Below, piece by piece: positions 10,788 to 20,147 of a stretch of 64,000 nt of DNA. The stretch is from Icerya purchasi (lineage: Eukaryota; Arthropoda; Insecta; Hemiptera; Monophlebidae). The notes beneath the pieces are model-generated. The model made no database searches. It worked only from the letters and a program-made list of their open reading frames with translations, and was not told where the DNA came from. The stretch covers positions 385,602,760 to 385,666,759 of the forward strand of contig CM077116.1 in the NCBI GenBank assembly GCA_039619475.1. Reading direction: 5' to 3'. Position 1 is the first letter of the stretch. Each line of letters opens with the position of its first letter. The translations under genes and the position numbers were made by a program.

Positions 10788-10951
10788 CATACTCAAAGTC
10801 CTTGACTACTTTATCCGTATACACATATGTAATCAACTTTTTCGACGGAACGACATTTTTTCTGACGTAACATTTCCACTGCCATACCCGATTTAAAGGT
10901 AGTCAATGAGACAGATCGTTGAATGGATTTATTCGATCGCTCAATATTAAT
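10788..10951 (+). promoter_or_regulatory. Shared upstream module of gene A (left)
   Basis: The order of words is ACTCAAAGTCCTTGACTACT, TAATCAACTTTTTCGACGG, CTGACGTAACATTTCCACTG, AAAGGTAGTCAATGAGAC and TCAATATTAATTT. The same series, with substitutions, precedes genes B and C. It ends 115 bp before the gene A ATG. The terminal TCAATA/TCAGTA word resembles an arthropod initiator. Upstream, AACCGGATCTTAAC (10696-10709) is also shared with gene C. Confidence 0.7.
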
Positions 10952-11065
10952 TTCTCATCAAACGCATACACGTTCTCTAAGCAGTGTTCATCACGAGTTT
11001 TTAAGATTTTAATAACTCTTTTTTAATTTTTTCGTCTTTATAAAAATTATTTCATCATAATCATC

Positions 11066-11893
11066 ATGAATACCGATGCCGTTGTCGCGAACGATTCGAA
11101 ACCAATAAATACTGCAGAATTTATTCAACATTTTTTCGAATATGGTAATGACGATGTTGCGCAGAGTGGTTTTCCAGATACACATATGCCACCCCCACCA
11201 CCACCACCAACAATATCACAAAACCCAGAAAATTCACAAGAGGCAGAAAATTCATCACATACTCAATTCTCGCAATATTTACATTCGCCACCGTTAACGC
11301 AAATTCCGCTACCACCACCATCTGAAGATGTCAGTCCGTCAAAGGTTGAACTTCCGAAAGAAATAATCAATCGACGCGCTGTAATCTACGTAAAAGATCT
11401 GAACGACGCTGAGAATAAAAATAGTTTTCTGTTTGCCGTTTTGGCAAAGTTTACGAAAAATCCGTTTTCGATGTGGCAGTATAATTTATTACAGAATGTG
11501 TACGATTTCAACTTCATACGATTACCGGTACGTTCATTAGCAGATATTGAAACCTTCGAACGAACGAATGGTGTATCTATTAACTTATACAAATTAATAG
11601 AAACCGATGGTGCCGATGCTGAAACGTGCAAGTATAAAATTAAAGTCGTTTATGCATTCCGAAAAAACCATAGTATTTTAAATCATCGTAATCATACAAA
11701 TATGTTGTACTGGGGTTCGAATGGTAATTTCCAGTTTGCCTGGATTAAAAAATTTAATCAACTCATACGAATTCAATCGCCAAATGCCAAATTCTCGTGC
11801 TGGGGATGTCTGGATTCGATGAAGGACGAATTTGAACATAACAACAGTCACCGTTGCGATGCGATCAGTTGGCGTAACATGCATTTTATGTAA
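11066..11893 (+). CDS. Gene A: standalone PolB N-terminal-domain protein (left copy)
   Basis: 275 aa. Residues 8-24 hold the leader SKPINTAEFIQHFF, shared with gene B. A Ser/Pro-rich linker with seven prolines (42-48) follows. Residues 104-264 match from memory the domain that precedes the exonuclease in Polinton/adintovirus protein-primed DNA polymerase B. They show NSFLFAVLAKF, FIRLPVRSLADIETFE, GVSINLYKL, a WIKKFNQLI block, then a Cys/His cluster (C245, C248, H258, H262, C264). A normal PolB would continue into the DxE exonuclease motif; this protein stops eleven residues later with an intact ORF. The next PolB segment exists only in the spacer, 8 kb away. The start is the first ATG after a shared promoter-like module. 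It may be a split polymerase subunit or a repurposed DNA- or protein-binding domain. Confidence 0.8.
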   Translation: MNTDAVVANDSKPINTAEFIQHFFEYGNDDVAQSGFPDTHMPPPPPPPTISQNPENSQEAENSSHTQFSQYLHSPPLTQIPLPPPSEDVSPSKVELPKEIINRRAVIYVKDLNDAENKNSFLFAVLAKFTKNPFSMWQYNLLQNVYDFNFIRLPVRSLADIETFERTNGVSINLYKLIETDGADAETCKYKIKVVYAFRKNHSILNHRNHTNMLYWGSNGNFQFAWIKKFNQLIRIQSPNAKFSCWGCLDSMKDEFEHNNSHRCDAISWRNMHFM

Positions 11894-12930
11894 ACTATTA
11901 AAAAAGTAAAGACGTACATTTTTTTTCTTTTTCACATATTTTTTATTTTTCAAAAACTTTTACAATGTTTTCTTTCGAAATATATAGCACATGTAAACTT
12001 TATTAGAATATAATATATAATAATAATAAATAGTTTCATATATTTACATTTCTTATTTCATAAACTTAAAATTATTTTAAAATTTTAGATTTTACTATAG
12101 TTGATAATATATTTCCAACTCCAGTCTGTATTAAAGCCTCTTGATCCTTACGTTGAATAGTTGAGTCAATATCATGTATCTAAGTATATTTATTATTTTT
12201 TATCACTTACGATTACTTTTCCATCCGTAAGTATTTATGTATGTTTTCCCCGGTTCTAAAAAATAAATCCGAACAGACATCCAGACTGTTGTGAAAGCAC
12301 ACTAATCTTCTACATTATACGTTACTCTATTACGAGTTCTTCAAAAATTGATTCGAATATTTTTTTCAATCCTAAAAATTCATTCTTTCTACCCCCACCC
12401 CTCCCAGCTAAAATTACCGAAATCTTTATTTATTTTATCGATTCTAAAAATTAATCAATGGTTCACTCGAAAGCGTACCGTACATTCCCACACACATATC
12501 TTCTATCACGCACATGCAGTTCTATATGTTTATTTTTTATTAACGATCTTTATTTTTTTGTACCTGTATTACTTTTTCCTACACAGTCATGTCATCATAT
12601 ACAATTAACATTGTCAAAATAATTTTAACCTTTCGAGAAAGAAAAATCTCCGACCAATAAAAAAATGTTTATCAACATCACAATTATTTTTAATATTAAT
12701 CGTTCGCTACAAACATAATTTTTTCGATCGTTTCAAGACATTATTGTTTCAAACGTCAATCCCTCTTTTCCAAGAATCGATAAACTCTGCAGGTATACAT
12801 CTCGTCGTCGCAACAACCATTACCTGCATGACTCGCATACCTTCAAGACCACTTGTACATTGCTCGCACGCTATTTACCATTATTCGGTACAAGAATATT
12901 TTTCACACTCCCTCACATACATATGCACAT
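11894..12930. other. Gap between genes A and B (left arm)
   Basis: AT-rich sequence with AATAAA words soon after gene A (about 12027) that could serve polyadenylation. No coding region is supported. The mirror is 26706-27742. Confidence 0.4.
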
Positions 12931-13089
12931 ACACTCAAAGTCCTCGATTACTTTGTTCGTACAAATATATTCAGCTTTCTCCGACAGAACAACATTTTCT
13001 GATGTAACATTCCCACTGCCGCACATAATTCAAAGGTAGTTAATGAGATAGACTATCGAACGGAATCATTCAAGCAGTCAGTATTAGTT
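12931..13089 (+). promoter_or_regulatory. Shared upstream module of gene B (left)
   Basis: It contains ACTCAAAGTCCTCGATTACT, TCAGCTTTCTCCGACAG, CTGATGTAACATTCCCACTG, TTCAAAGGTAGTTAATGAGA and TCAGTATTAGTTT, in the same order as the gene A module. The gene B start follows after about 200 bp. That gap includes a pyrimidine tract ending TTTTTTTAG (about 13250-13258), which could be a 3' splice site in the leader. The 2-bp arm difference (CGTACAAAT here, CGTATACAAAT in the right arm) falls inside this module. Confidence 0.7.
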
Positions 13090-13288
13090 TTATGTTAAAC
13101 ATGTCTATTTTGTCGAATCTGTGTTCACGCATTATTAAAAAATTTACGTCAACGTTAAAGAAAATAATTTCCTACGTTTTTTCTCTTTTTTTCTCTATCA
13201 TTTTTTTCTGTCTTTTATCTTTTCTTTTTCTCTTTCTTTTTCTCTGTCTTTTTTTTAGTGAAAAGTTTGAAATACATATTATTCAATC

Positions 13289-14308
13289 ATGAACGCTAAT
13301 ATAGTTAACGTAAGCAACAACTCAAAATCAATTAAGCACGCTGAATTTATTCAGAATTTATTTGCAAGTGATAGCGACTCGTATACGTCTTCGTCACTTC
13401 AATTACAGCAATCAGATGATGGTTATTCTTCAACAGAATCAACATCTTTTGCACATAAAATCGTTGGTCCAGTATTATTGTCAGATCAGATGGATATAGC
13501 GGAATATTTTGTAGATTTCAGCTTCCATAAGGATTCTGATTATGGTTTTCTAGTAACCGAACTAGCGATGATTGAGATGTCTGGCGGGAGGTATTTACAT
13601 ACGCTATACAAGCCAAGCAGAGCATGGTCTGCATCAAAAATGCCTCATTTACAATGCTCTTCCGTGAGTCATTACTTGAAAAACCCCTCATTATTTCCCT
13701 GTCGGGAAGAAATATTCATGGCACGCGATATATTCACAATATTGTCCGAAAAACCGAAGGCTCGCGTATATATTTTAACCACTTATGCAAAACTTATATT
13801 ATGGGAACTTAACGAAAAGTCTGAATTGTTGCGTGACTTGGACTACGAACTCGTTAATATGGAGAAAGTCTTTCGAGTACCTAGTATCGATGATTTATAT
13901 CAAGAATACTCTGGTATAAGCAATTTGCTAACTTGTAAACACCATTATGAGAATGATATTTTTCATTGTGCGGTGAAAAATGTTATGGTGATGAGGACAT
14001 GGCACGATCACGTTATCCGTCCGCTGAAGCTTATGAACAATCTCAATATAAATGATTTAAGCCAGTTATTCATTACAGCCACCAAAGAAATGATAATTAC
14101 ATTATTTCCAAGTTGCATCGGGGACATTTATATATTTTTACCGGACAGATTAAAACAGGATGATACGATAAAATCATTTCTACCATGCTACGATCACGAA
14201 CATGATAAAGAATATTATATCGACGGTGATACATTACGCAGGAGTACTCGAAATTGTGTCAAAGTAAAAGATTGCGACGACTGTCAACATTCAATTCATA
14301 CGGATTAA
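13289..14308 (+). CDS. Gene B: RNase H-fold-like protein of unknown function (left copy)
   Basis: 339 aa. The leader SKSIKHAEFIQNLF (residues 12-25) matches gene A, and a Ser/Gln/Asp-rich linker extends to about 60. From residue 72 on it is a clear paralogue of gene C. YFVDFSF...VTELAMIE...LHTLYKPSRAW aligns with C's VIIDIQCF...IKELSIIS...FHRIYKPPFEW. TCKHH...FHCAVKNVMVM (215-235) and SFLPC...DCDDC (296-332) also align. The first strand and the late H-x-C block recall DEDD exonucleases, but the usual acidic residues are not preserved, so catalysis is doubtful. The ORF stops at 14306-14308, and a +1 frame continues with family-like sequence. No named family recognised. Confidence 0.75.
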   Translation: MNANIVNVSNNSKSIKHAEFIQNLFASDSDSYTSSSLQLQQSDDGYSSTESTSFAHKIVGPVLLSDQMDIAEYFVDFSFHKDSDYGFLVTELAMIEMSGGRYLHTLYKPSRAWSASKMPHLQCSSVSHYLKNPSLFPCREEIFMARDIFTILSEKPKARVYILTTYAKLILWELNEKSELLRDLDYELVNMEKVFRVPSIDDLYQEYSGISNLLTCKHHYENDIFHCAVKNVMVMRTWHDHVIRPLKLMNNLNINDLSQLFITATKEMIITLFPSCIGDIYIFLPDRLKQDDTIKSFLPCYDHEHDKEYYIDGDTLRRSTRNCVKVKDCDDCQHSIHTD

Positions 14309-14435
14309 AAATTCAATAAAAGGCGCGGAATTTGAAAGATGGAGTTGTCTAGATCCTACGAAAGTTGAATATGAACATAACAATTACCTTTCAATGTACC
14401 AAAGTCAGCTTTCGCGCAGTATGTATAATATGTGA
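14301..14435 (+). pseudogene. Out-of-frame C-terminal extension of gene B (left)
   Basis: In the +1 frame relative to gene B, about 44 codons remain open to a TGA at 14433-14435. They begin RIKNSIKGAEF. The IKGA word matches the end of gene C, and WSCLDPTKVEYEHNN matches gene A's CWGCLDSMKDEFEHNN. This suggests gene B once ran on into a module also found at the end of gene A, and lost it through a frameshift. The mirror is 25199-25333. Confidence 0.55.
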
Positions 14436-15388
14436 AATAAAACCATATTTTTTTCTTTTACTCGCATTTTTATTTTTATTATTTCAAAATCTTTTACATT
14501 GTTTCACATAAATTATAATGTATGTATGTATATATGTATGGAATTTTAATATGTAATAATATACATTTCCTACATTTTATTTTATTTCATGGTCATATAA
14601 TTACTTTAAAATTATTTAGATACACCGCAGATATTATAGTACCGAACACATCATTTATTATTTCATTCTATTTCAATTAATATGTTGTATGGATGAAATC
14701 GAATCAATTTATGTAACTGTTTATTTAAATTTAAATAATCTTTTTCTTTTTCTTTTTTTTATCTCTCAGCATATGCATGCGTGTGATTGCATATACAAGT
14801 ATGAAAAAAATTATTTTTTTTTATTTTTTCCTCGATATGAATGGTAAATCTACGACTTTATTTGAAAAAACGGTCAAAACCTGATACATAGATTTCAAAC
14901 TTTGATGGAAATTTTCATAACATGTTCAGTTTACACTTATTATTTAAAAAAAAAAAATATTTTTCATTATTCGTATCACTTAAATAGACTGATACAACAG
15001 AGAGAGAAAATAAAAAGCTAAATTTTTACATGTGAGGGAGGGAGTTGATGAAAACGTACGAGTCTTATTATTTGGAATACAGATTACGAAGGAAATTTTT
15101 ATACAATGTTTCGTTCTAAGATTTTTTCATTTTTTACATTTAAAATTTTTCAATACGAAAATATTTCGAAATCAACACGAACGTCTACGAATAGTCTTCA
15201 TCATTATAGAAGCACCTGCAGATCATGTATCGACACTGCATGCGCGTAAGGGTGAGTAAATATGTGTGAATATGTGTGAACATGTGTGTATGTATGCTTG
15301 AAATGTGCGAAATGGCTAATAAGAAACAACCGTTGAATCGCAGCGACAGGTAGAGATCCGCTTATAGAATAAGAGAGTGAGAGTGAGA
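14436..15388. other. Gap downstream of gene B (left arm)
   Basis: AT-rich. No gene called; a 75-codon ORF at 15032-15259 has no recognisable features. AATAAA-type words near 14314 and 14437 could polyadenylate gene B transcripts. Confidence 0.4.
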
Positions 15389-15553
15389 TAAATTATGTAC
15401 CTTTATTATTGCAGAACTGCACTGCAGTGGCAGACATGAAATATCCGTTAGCATCCTTTTCGAGGCAGTTTTATAAAAAAAGCCGAAAATTAGCTTTAAA
15501 ACTGGATGAATGAGATAGTTGATAATACACATACCATTAAGACCGGTATACGT
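15389..15553 (-). promoter_or_regulatory. Possible decayed fourth upstream module (left)
   Basis: On the minus strand the words ACCGGTCTTAATGG, ATCAACTATCTC, ATTTCATGTCTGCCACTGC and AATAATAAAGGTAC occur in the order seen in the gene A and C modules, but similarity is weak. No intact gene follows. It may be the promoter of a lost gene. Confidence 0.3.
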
Positions 15554-16905
15554 GTATGTGGGCATGTGTGTGAGCGCACGGTTAAATGAATGACAAAAGA
15601 TTATTAACTGCATAGGCATTGTTAAATACAACTATACTGATTTATCCGTAAAACTAACAAATTTTACCGTTGTTTTCTTTCTTTTCTTCTTTCACGTTTT
15701 ACAAAAAAATCATGTTAGTTCTAAAAATATTGCTAAATTCAAATTAAATCGATCATGTTATTTTATTTTTTATTTTTGTTTCTTTAAACAATGTGTTACG
15801 ATCGTATTTATCTTACTCAATCTTTTACCTAATATTCTAACGGTTTTAGACAACAGCAGAAATATGCAAGTTACCATGGATGTATTATATTTTATTCGTG
15901 TATATGTGTATACACGCTTTCTATACAAGCGTATGCAAATATCAAATGCCGGAAATGTATGATAATATAATTTTTTAAATCAATGGTTAACATATTATTA
16001 ATTTTTTTTTTTCACCCTATAATATACAAAATAACAACATACTTGCTTTTACAACAATATTTAAATTCTACAAAAAATAAATGTCCCCAGGGTGGGGAGT
16101 AAAATATCATGAAGAATCACTGTTTTTTGTTTTTTTTTCTTTGATTCACAATCTTCTTTTTCTTTATATTATTTTTTATTTCAGAGATTTTTTAAATTAG
16201 TTTTCTTTTCACTGCAATATGGAATCTGTTAATTTATTGTATATGCTATATAATATGATAAATGCTAAAATTCGGAAAGTTTTTTTAAAGAAGTAATTGA
16301 CAGAAGAGTATACTTTTGAAAACAAGAGAGTGAAGAGGCTATACATAAAAAGCAATATGGTGCATTAAACATAACAAAAAAAAACAAAAAAAACAGAAGA
16401 AACGTAAACACAAAGACTATTATGTTTTTTTCATTAATCTATTCAATTACAACCTTTTTTTTTTTTCATTCATCTATATTCTAAGTTCCATCATAAGTTT
16501 CAATTTTTTATATGATGCCTACTAATTTCTATGTTTACTTAATTTATTTACTTTTCCACGAATGTTTTTTAGAATTAAATTTTGAAAAAATTAAACATCG
16601 CACCTGCGTCAACTATCACATTAAATACGTGTAGAAATTTTCATTTCAAACACCGCCGGAAAATAACATGGGTTTTTTTTTTTTTTTTTTTTGCTATTTT
16701 TTAAAAATTTATTCATACTCTCTCTAATTATAGCTATTTTTACACCATTTTTCTTAACTTTTACTCATTTTTATATTCTACATACAATGCTTAAGGTATT
16801 AGATGATGCAAATTCTAAATACATCATATTGCTATCATCTCTGTTTATTTTTTTTTATTTGTTACTCGTTTTTTTTATTATTTTCTTATGTACATGTATT
16901 AAAAC
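15554..16905. other. Gap between the B-side and C-side of the left arm
   Basis: AT-rich sequence with long T and A runs. One of these (about 16673-16692) differs by one base from its mirror. No gene supported. Confidence 0.4.
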
Positions 16906-17210
16906 TAGTGATGTGCGATTTCGAAATGTTTTTACAATCGAAACAACCGATAATCGTCAAAAAAAAAAAAAAACAATCGAATGATTTTTGTGGATACGAA
17001 TGAATTATTCGAATAAAAACCGGAACCATTCGAACACAAACGAATGAAGTATTTGTTAAACATCGACTAGATTCTTCCGAGAGAAATAGCATTTCGAATG
17101 ATTGTTGTGAATACGAATGAATTATTCGAACCACGGAACAATCGAATGCATTCAAAGTCATCGAACAATCAAATAATTCGAATGAATCATTTCGAAGTTG
17201 CCCATCACTA
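16906..17210. mobile_element. hAT-like MITE, 305 bp (left arm)
   Basis: Ends TAGTGATGTGCGATTTCGAAAT and ATTTCGAAGTTGCCCATCACTA form inverted repeats of about 20 bp (given here in full as short words TAGTGATG and CATCACTA at the tips). It is flanked by 8-bp near-identical sequences, ATTAAAAC and ATTAGAAC, the TSD length of hAT transposons. The interior is rich in ATTCGAAT-type words. The same copy is at 22423-22727, so it was present before the arms became identical. Confidence 0.75.
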
Positions 17211-17489
17211 ATTAGAACCCATATGATTTTACAATAAAAAAAGTGTTTATACTCATTATTGAAGTTGAATATGTATAGATAATATTTACATTTAAAGGAA
17301 AAAGAAAAAGTTATTTTTATTATTCCATTTGCACGCGAAAAAAATTATGAAATGTAAAATATATATATAATTCATGTAATATATTTACAAACGATTAACA
17401 AGAATAAAAGAAAATTAATTTAAAAAATAAATAAATATCACAAAAAATTTAAAGATGGAAAAATTACAAGATTATGATTCGTACAATGC

Positions 17490-18320
17490 TCACAAATTGG
17501 CTCCTTTGATCGGGTTATGTTGGAATTCGAACAAACTTGCATGGTTGCATTGCGGACAATCTTTGATTAAGGTGGGATGTACTGCACTGAGTGGAAAAGA
17601 ATCTGGAATATCATAGCTATGATGTTTAAAACACGGTAAGAAGCGTTTGATACGTCGATCATTCTTCAGTGCTACAGGTAATTTATTGTAAAAATCGCAA
17701 ATTTTTTGAGGGCATACATTAATTAATATCTCTGCAGTAATATTTTGCATCAAGTCGCACGTAGAATATTTTACTAATGATAATATAGGTCTAACATTTA
17801 CATCGTACCATTTCATCATCACATATACATTCTGCAATGAACACCTATGTATGTTTTTATCCGTGTGTGCATCACATTTTACAACTCTTGATATTCCTTT
17901 ATACATATTATTTAATTTCCTTAAATTGGGTATACCGAATTCTTTTTCTAAATTAATAATCTTGAATCTTGAAAGTGATGTTTCAAATAGTTTTATCCAT
18001 ATAGTGGTAATTTTTTCATTTCCTTTAATGTAAATATTCAATGGTTCAAAATCTTCCAACACATTTTCTATATCACCAGCAATAGATTCGTAATTGTAAT
18101 CTCCTGCATTCCACGGAATTGAATGACAGTTTTGAATTATCCTCATGTTTTCTTGTTTTTTATTATTGGATAATACATCCCATTCGAATGGAGGCTTGTA
18201 AATTCTATGAAATTGAATTTCACCATCGATACTTATTATTGAAAGTTCCTTAATGATGTACGTATCATTATCATATTTAAAACATTGAATATCGATAATT
18301 ACCTCACGTGCTACTATCAT
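17490..18320 (-). CDS. Gene C: RNase H-fold-like protein of unknown function (left copy)
   Basis: 276 aa, identical in the ORF to the right-arm copy at 21313-22143. It has VIIDIQCF (7-14), IKELSIIS (23-30), YKPPFEW (41-47), INLEKEFGIPNL (122-133), a C149/H152/H158/C160 cluster that could bind zinc, RFLPC (226-230) and DCPQC (254-258). It is homologous to gene B from residue 72 of B, and lacks the B/A leader. Proteins of this type are, from memory, scattered through arthropod genomes without a name. An RNase H-like fold is inferred from the order of blocks only. It is transcribed toward the arm tip, opposite to genes A and B. Confidence 0.75.
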   Translation of the reverse strand: MIVAREVIIDIQCFKYDNDTYIIKELSIISIDGEIQFHRIYKPPFEWDVLSNNKKQENMRIIQNCHSIPWNAGDYNYESIAGDIENVLEDFEPLNIYIKGNEKITTIWIKLFETSLSRFKIINLEKEFGIPNLRKLNNMYKGISRVVKCDAHTDKNIHRCSLQNVYVMMKWYDVNVRPILSLVKYSTCDLMQNITAEILINVCPQKICDFYNKLPVALKNDRRIKRFLPCFKHHSYDIPDSFPLSAVHPTLIKDCPQCNHASLFEFQHNPIKGANL

Positions 18321-18407
18321 TGTTACAGTTGTTATTAAAGAGAAAAGAAAAAAAACTAAAACTTTTAATAGTAACTAAAATTTAAACGTGTGAAGAACAC
18401 TAATTCG

Positions 18408-18565
18408 TGAAACTAATAACAAGCGAGCGAATACAGTTATTCAGAGAGTTGACATAATGTCTACCTTTGAATTAGATGCATTCGATGAAATGTTGCATCA
18501 GAAAAATGCCCTTCAAACGGAGAAAGTTGATTGCATACATTGATGAATGAAGTTGTTAAGAACTT
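18408..18565 (-). promoter_or_regulatory. Shared upstream module of gene C (left)
   Basis: Mirror of 21068-21225. Read on the minus strand it carries GCAATCAACTTTCTCCG, CTGATGCAACATTTC and TAATTCAAAGGTAGACA, and ends 88 bp before the gene C start. Confidence 0.65.
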
Positions 18566-18801
18566 GTACATACATATACATTTTGTTTGTGGTAGTGTAT
18601 GCATGTATACATGAGATCTTACATATAAGTAAGGGTCAAGATCCGGTTTTAACAGCTGTATCAGACGATCTTAACGTGCAGCTATGTACATGCAGGGATA
18701 GACTTTAATATAATCATTATCGATGGTAAACGAGAACATTAATTCATTTTTAAATTTTAATATATCGTCTTCCATCACTAATAAGATAACATAAAAAACT
18801 A

Positions 18802-19773
18802 CTAACTTAACTGAATATATCCTTCTTCAACCAACTTTTCCTCAATCATTCGAATTTCATCATCTACACCAACATTTCACACTTTTTTAGATGTATGCGA
18901 TAACAATAATCACTCAACCAATTCATTAGGATCGTCTGAATAATCGATCGGTGTATCTTCATGACATACTCCGCCATCAGCACAATGCTTAGTCTTTGCT
19001 CCATCATAGTAAATTTTTACACTTGATCCATTAGACTGAAACATCGGACGTATTATTTTTCTGTATTTAGGAAATGTAGTACCCTTTAATACACCAGTAG
19101 CATGTAAATGAGCTCTAGTACACTCAAGTATTTATTTATATAGATCTAAATCATTATTTTGTATATTTATTCTCATCTATATGCGATACCATTAGTAAAT
19201 GAAAGAGTCCGGGTGTGTAAGGAAATTTTATTTGCTTACTTCCTTTTCCTAAATAAATTTCACCATATTTGCAGTCCCAAGAAATCAATGTCGATCCTAT
19301 CAGATACTCATCAATGTTTGTATCATAGTGTATTCCATATACTTGATCATTCGGAACAAGTTCATCAAAATCTGTATGAAATGAATCTACTTCACTTATG
19401 TTAAACGACTTAGCTTTGAGTTTGTTTTTTAATATTTTCATCTTTAATTTCAGACTCAGCGTCACTTCTCTGTTTACTATTAGACCGTTTTTGACGTTTT
19501 TACCATTGATGTATCATTTATTCCATAAGAATCCATTTTAATCTTTCAGATTTTTGTAATGCTTCATGAATTTCCAATAACGGTTTCATAATAGGTTCCA
19601 ATGTGGCGGCTGAAGTACTTGTAATTGGTTTCCACTCGGACTTCAATAGGTTATATTTTTACATTATATCGCTACATATCCTGTCTAGTTCATTTTTTCA
19701 GTCTTGCTTCCTTATTCATTCCATTATTGTTGTTATCAGTATTAACCAATGATTTACTCTTTGATAACAACAT
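18802..19773 (-). pseudogene. DUF8207-like gene, decayed, full-length remnant
   Basis: On the minus strand a start at 19773 and a final TAG at 18802-18804 bracket about 324 codons. They resemble, from memory, the arthropod family annotated DUF8207. Family-like blocks are LLKSEWKPIT and EPIMKPLLEIHEAL near the N-terminus, then VYGIHYD, YTPGLFHLL, TRAHLHATGV, DDPNELVE and DDEIRMIEEKL. The reading is broken by several stops, including one in the N-terminal region and one after LDLYK, and by at least one single-base frameshift after the ENKYTK block. It is a pseudogene. The 5' third lies in the unique spacer (19486-19773) and the rest in the left arm. Such proteins occur alongside mid-size DNA elements in arthropods; the function is unknown. 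Confidence 0.7.
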
Positions 19774-20147
19774 TTTAAATAACTAGAATTTCATCAAAAC
19801 TTGTGAGTAAATCTTCCTTTATACATACATTTCACCATATATATCAATCACTGTGAATTTCATATTATTTTAAATACTTAAAATATACTTCATGTTATAT
19901 ATAAGTTATTAAAATTCAATATAAATAGATAGAGCAGATTTTCTCTAAACGTAACATTGGCCTGACAAATTTCTGGACTGAAAGTAAATCTAACCCAATA
20001 CTCCTGCTACAGTTGTTATGCCAACAAAGGAGAATAAAATATCGAGATTTCAACAACATAAACAGCAAGAATTTGTACCATTTGTTATATTTGATTATTT
20101 CGAGTGTATCCTACAGCCTCTAAATAATGAATCACTATCGCATGATT
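19486..20147. other. Non-palindromic central spacer
   Basis: 662 bp unique to the centre. Its left part is the 5' portion of the DUF8207-like pseudogene (minus strand, to 19773). Its middle (19774-19993) is AT-rich intergenic DNA. Its right part is a PolB fragment (plus strand). Left-arm symmetry resumes at 20148 with GTCTAATAG. The two unrelated gene ends facing away from each other suggest this was the natural intergenic region between a PolB gene and the DUF8207-like gene. Confidence 0.85.
19994..20147 (+). pseudogene. PolB fragment with exonuclease-I motif
   Basis: From about 19994 (or the ATG at 20018), the plus strand encodes MPTKENKISRF, then VPFVIFDYFECILQPL. This is the linker and Exo I region of Polinton/adintovirus protein-primed DNA polymerase, where the usual form is an aspartate-x-glutamate core after a hydrophobic strand. 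Here the core reads DYFE, with an extra residue or substitution. The homology ends at the palindrome boundary. The ORF then continues by chance in frame into the DUF8207-like remnant until 20479, making a 153-codon chimera. The rest of the exonuclease and the whole palm domain are absent. Confidence 0.72.

Larger units (their letters stand above)
9713..19485 (+). repeat. Left palindrome arm
   Basis: Every ORF, repeat and MITE in this arm recurs in reverse order and orientation in 20148-29923. Coordinates sum to 39636 near the tips, 39634 in the middle and 39633 near the centre, the steps marking the two small indels. Symmetry stops sharply at 19485, where TCTGTTTACTATTAGAC ends. Confidence 0.95.

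Noticed and set aside
11893..12300. Continuation of PolB directly after gene A
   Set aside because: All frames after the stop are low-complexity AT-rich sequence with no exonuclease motif.
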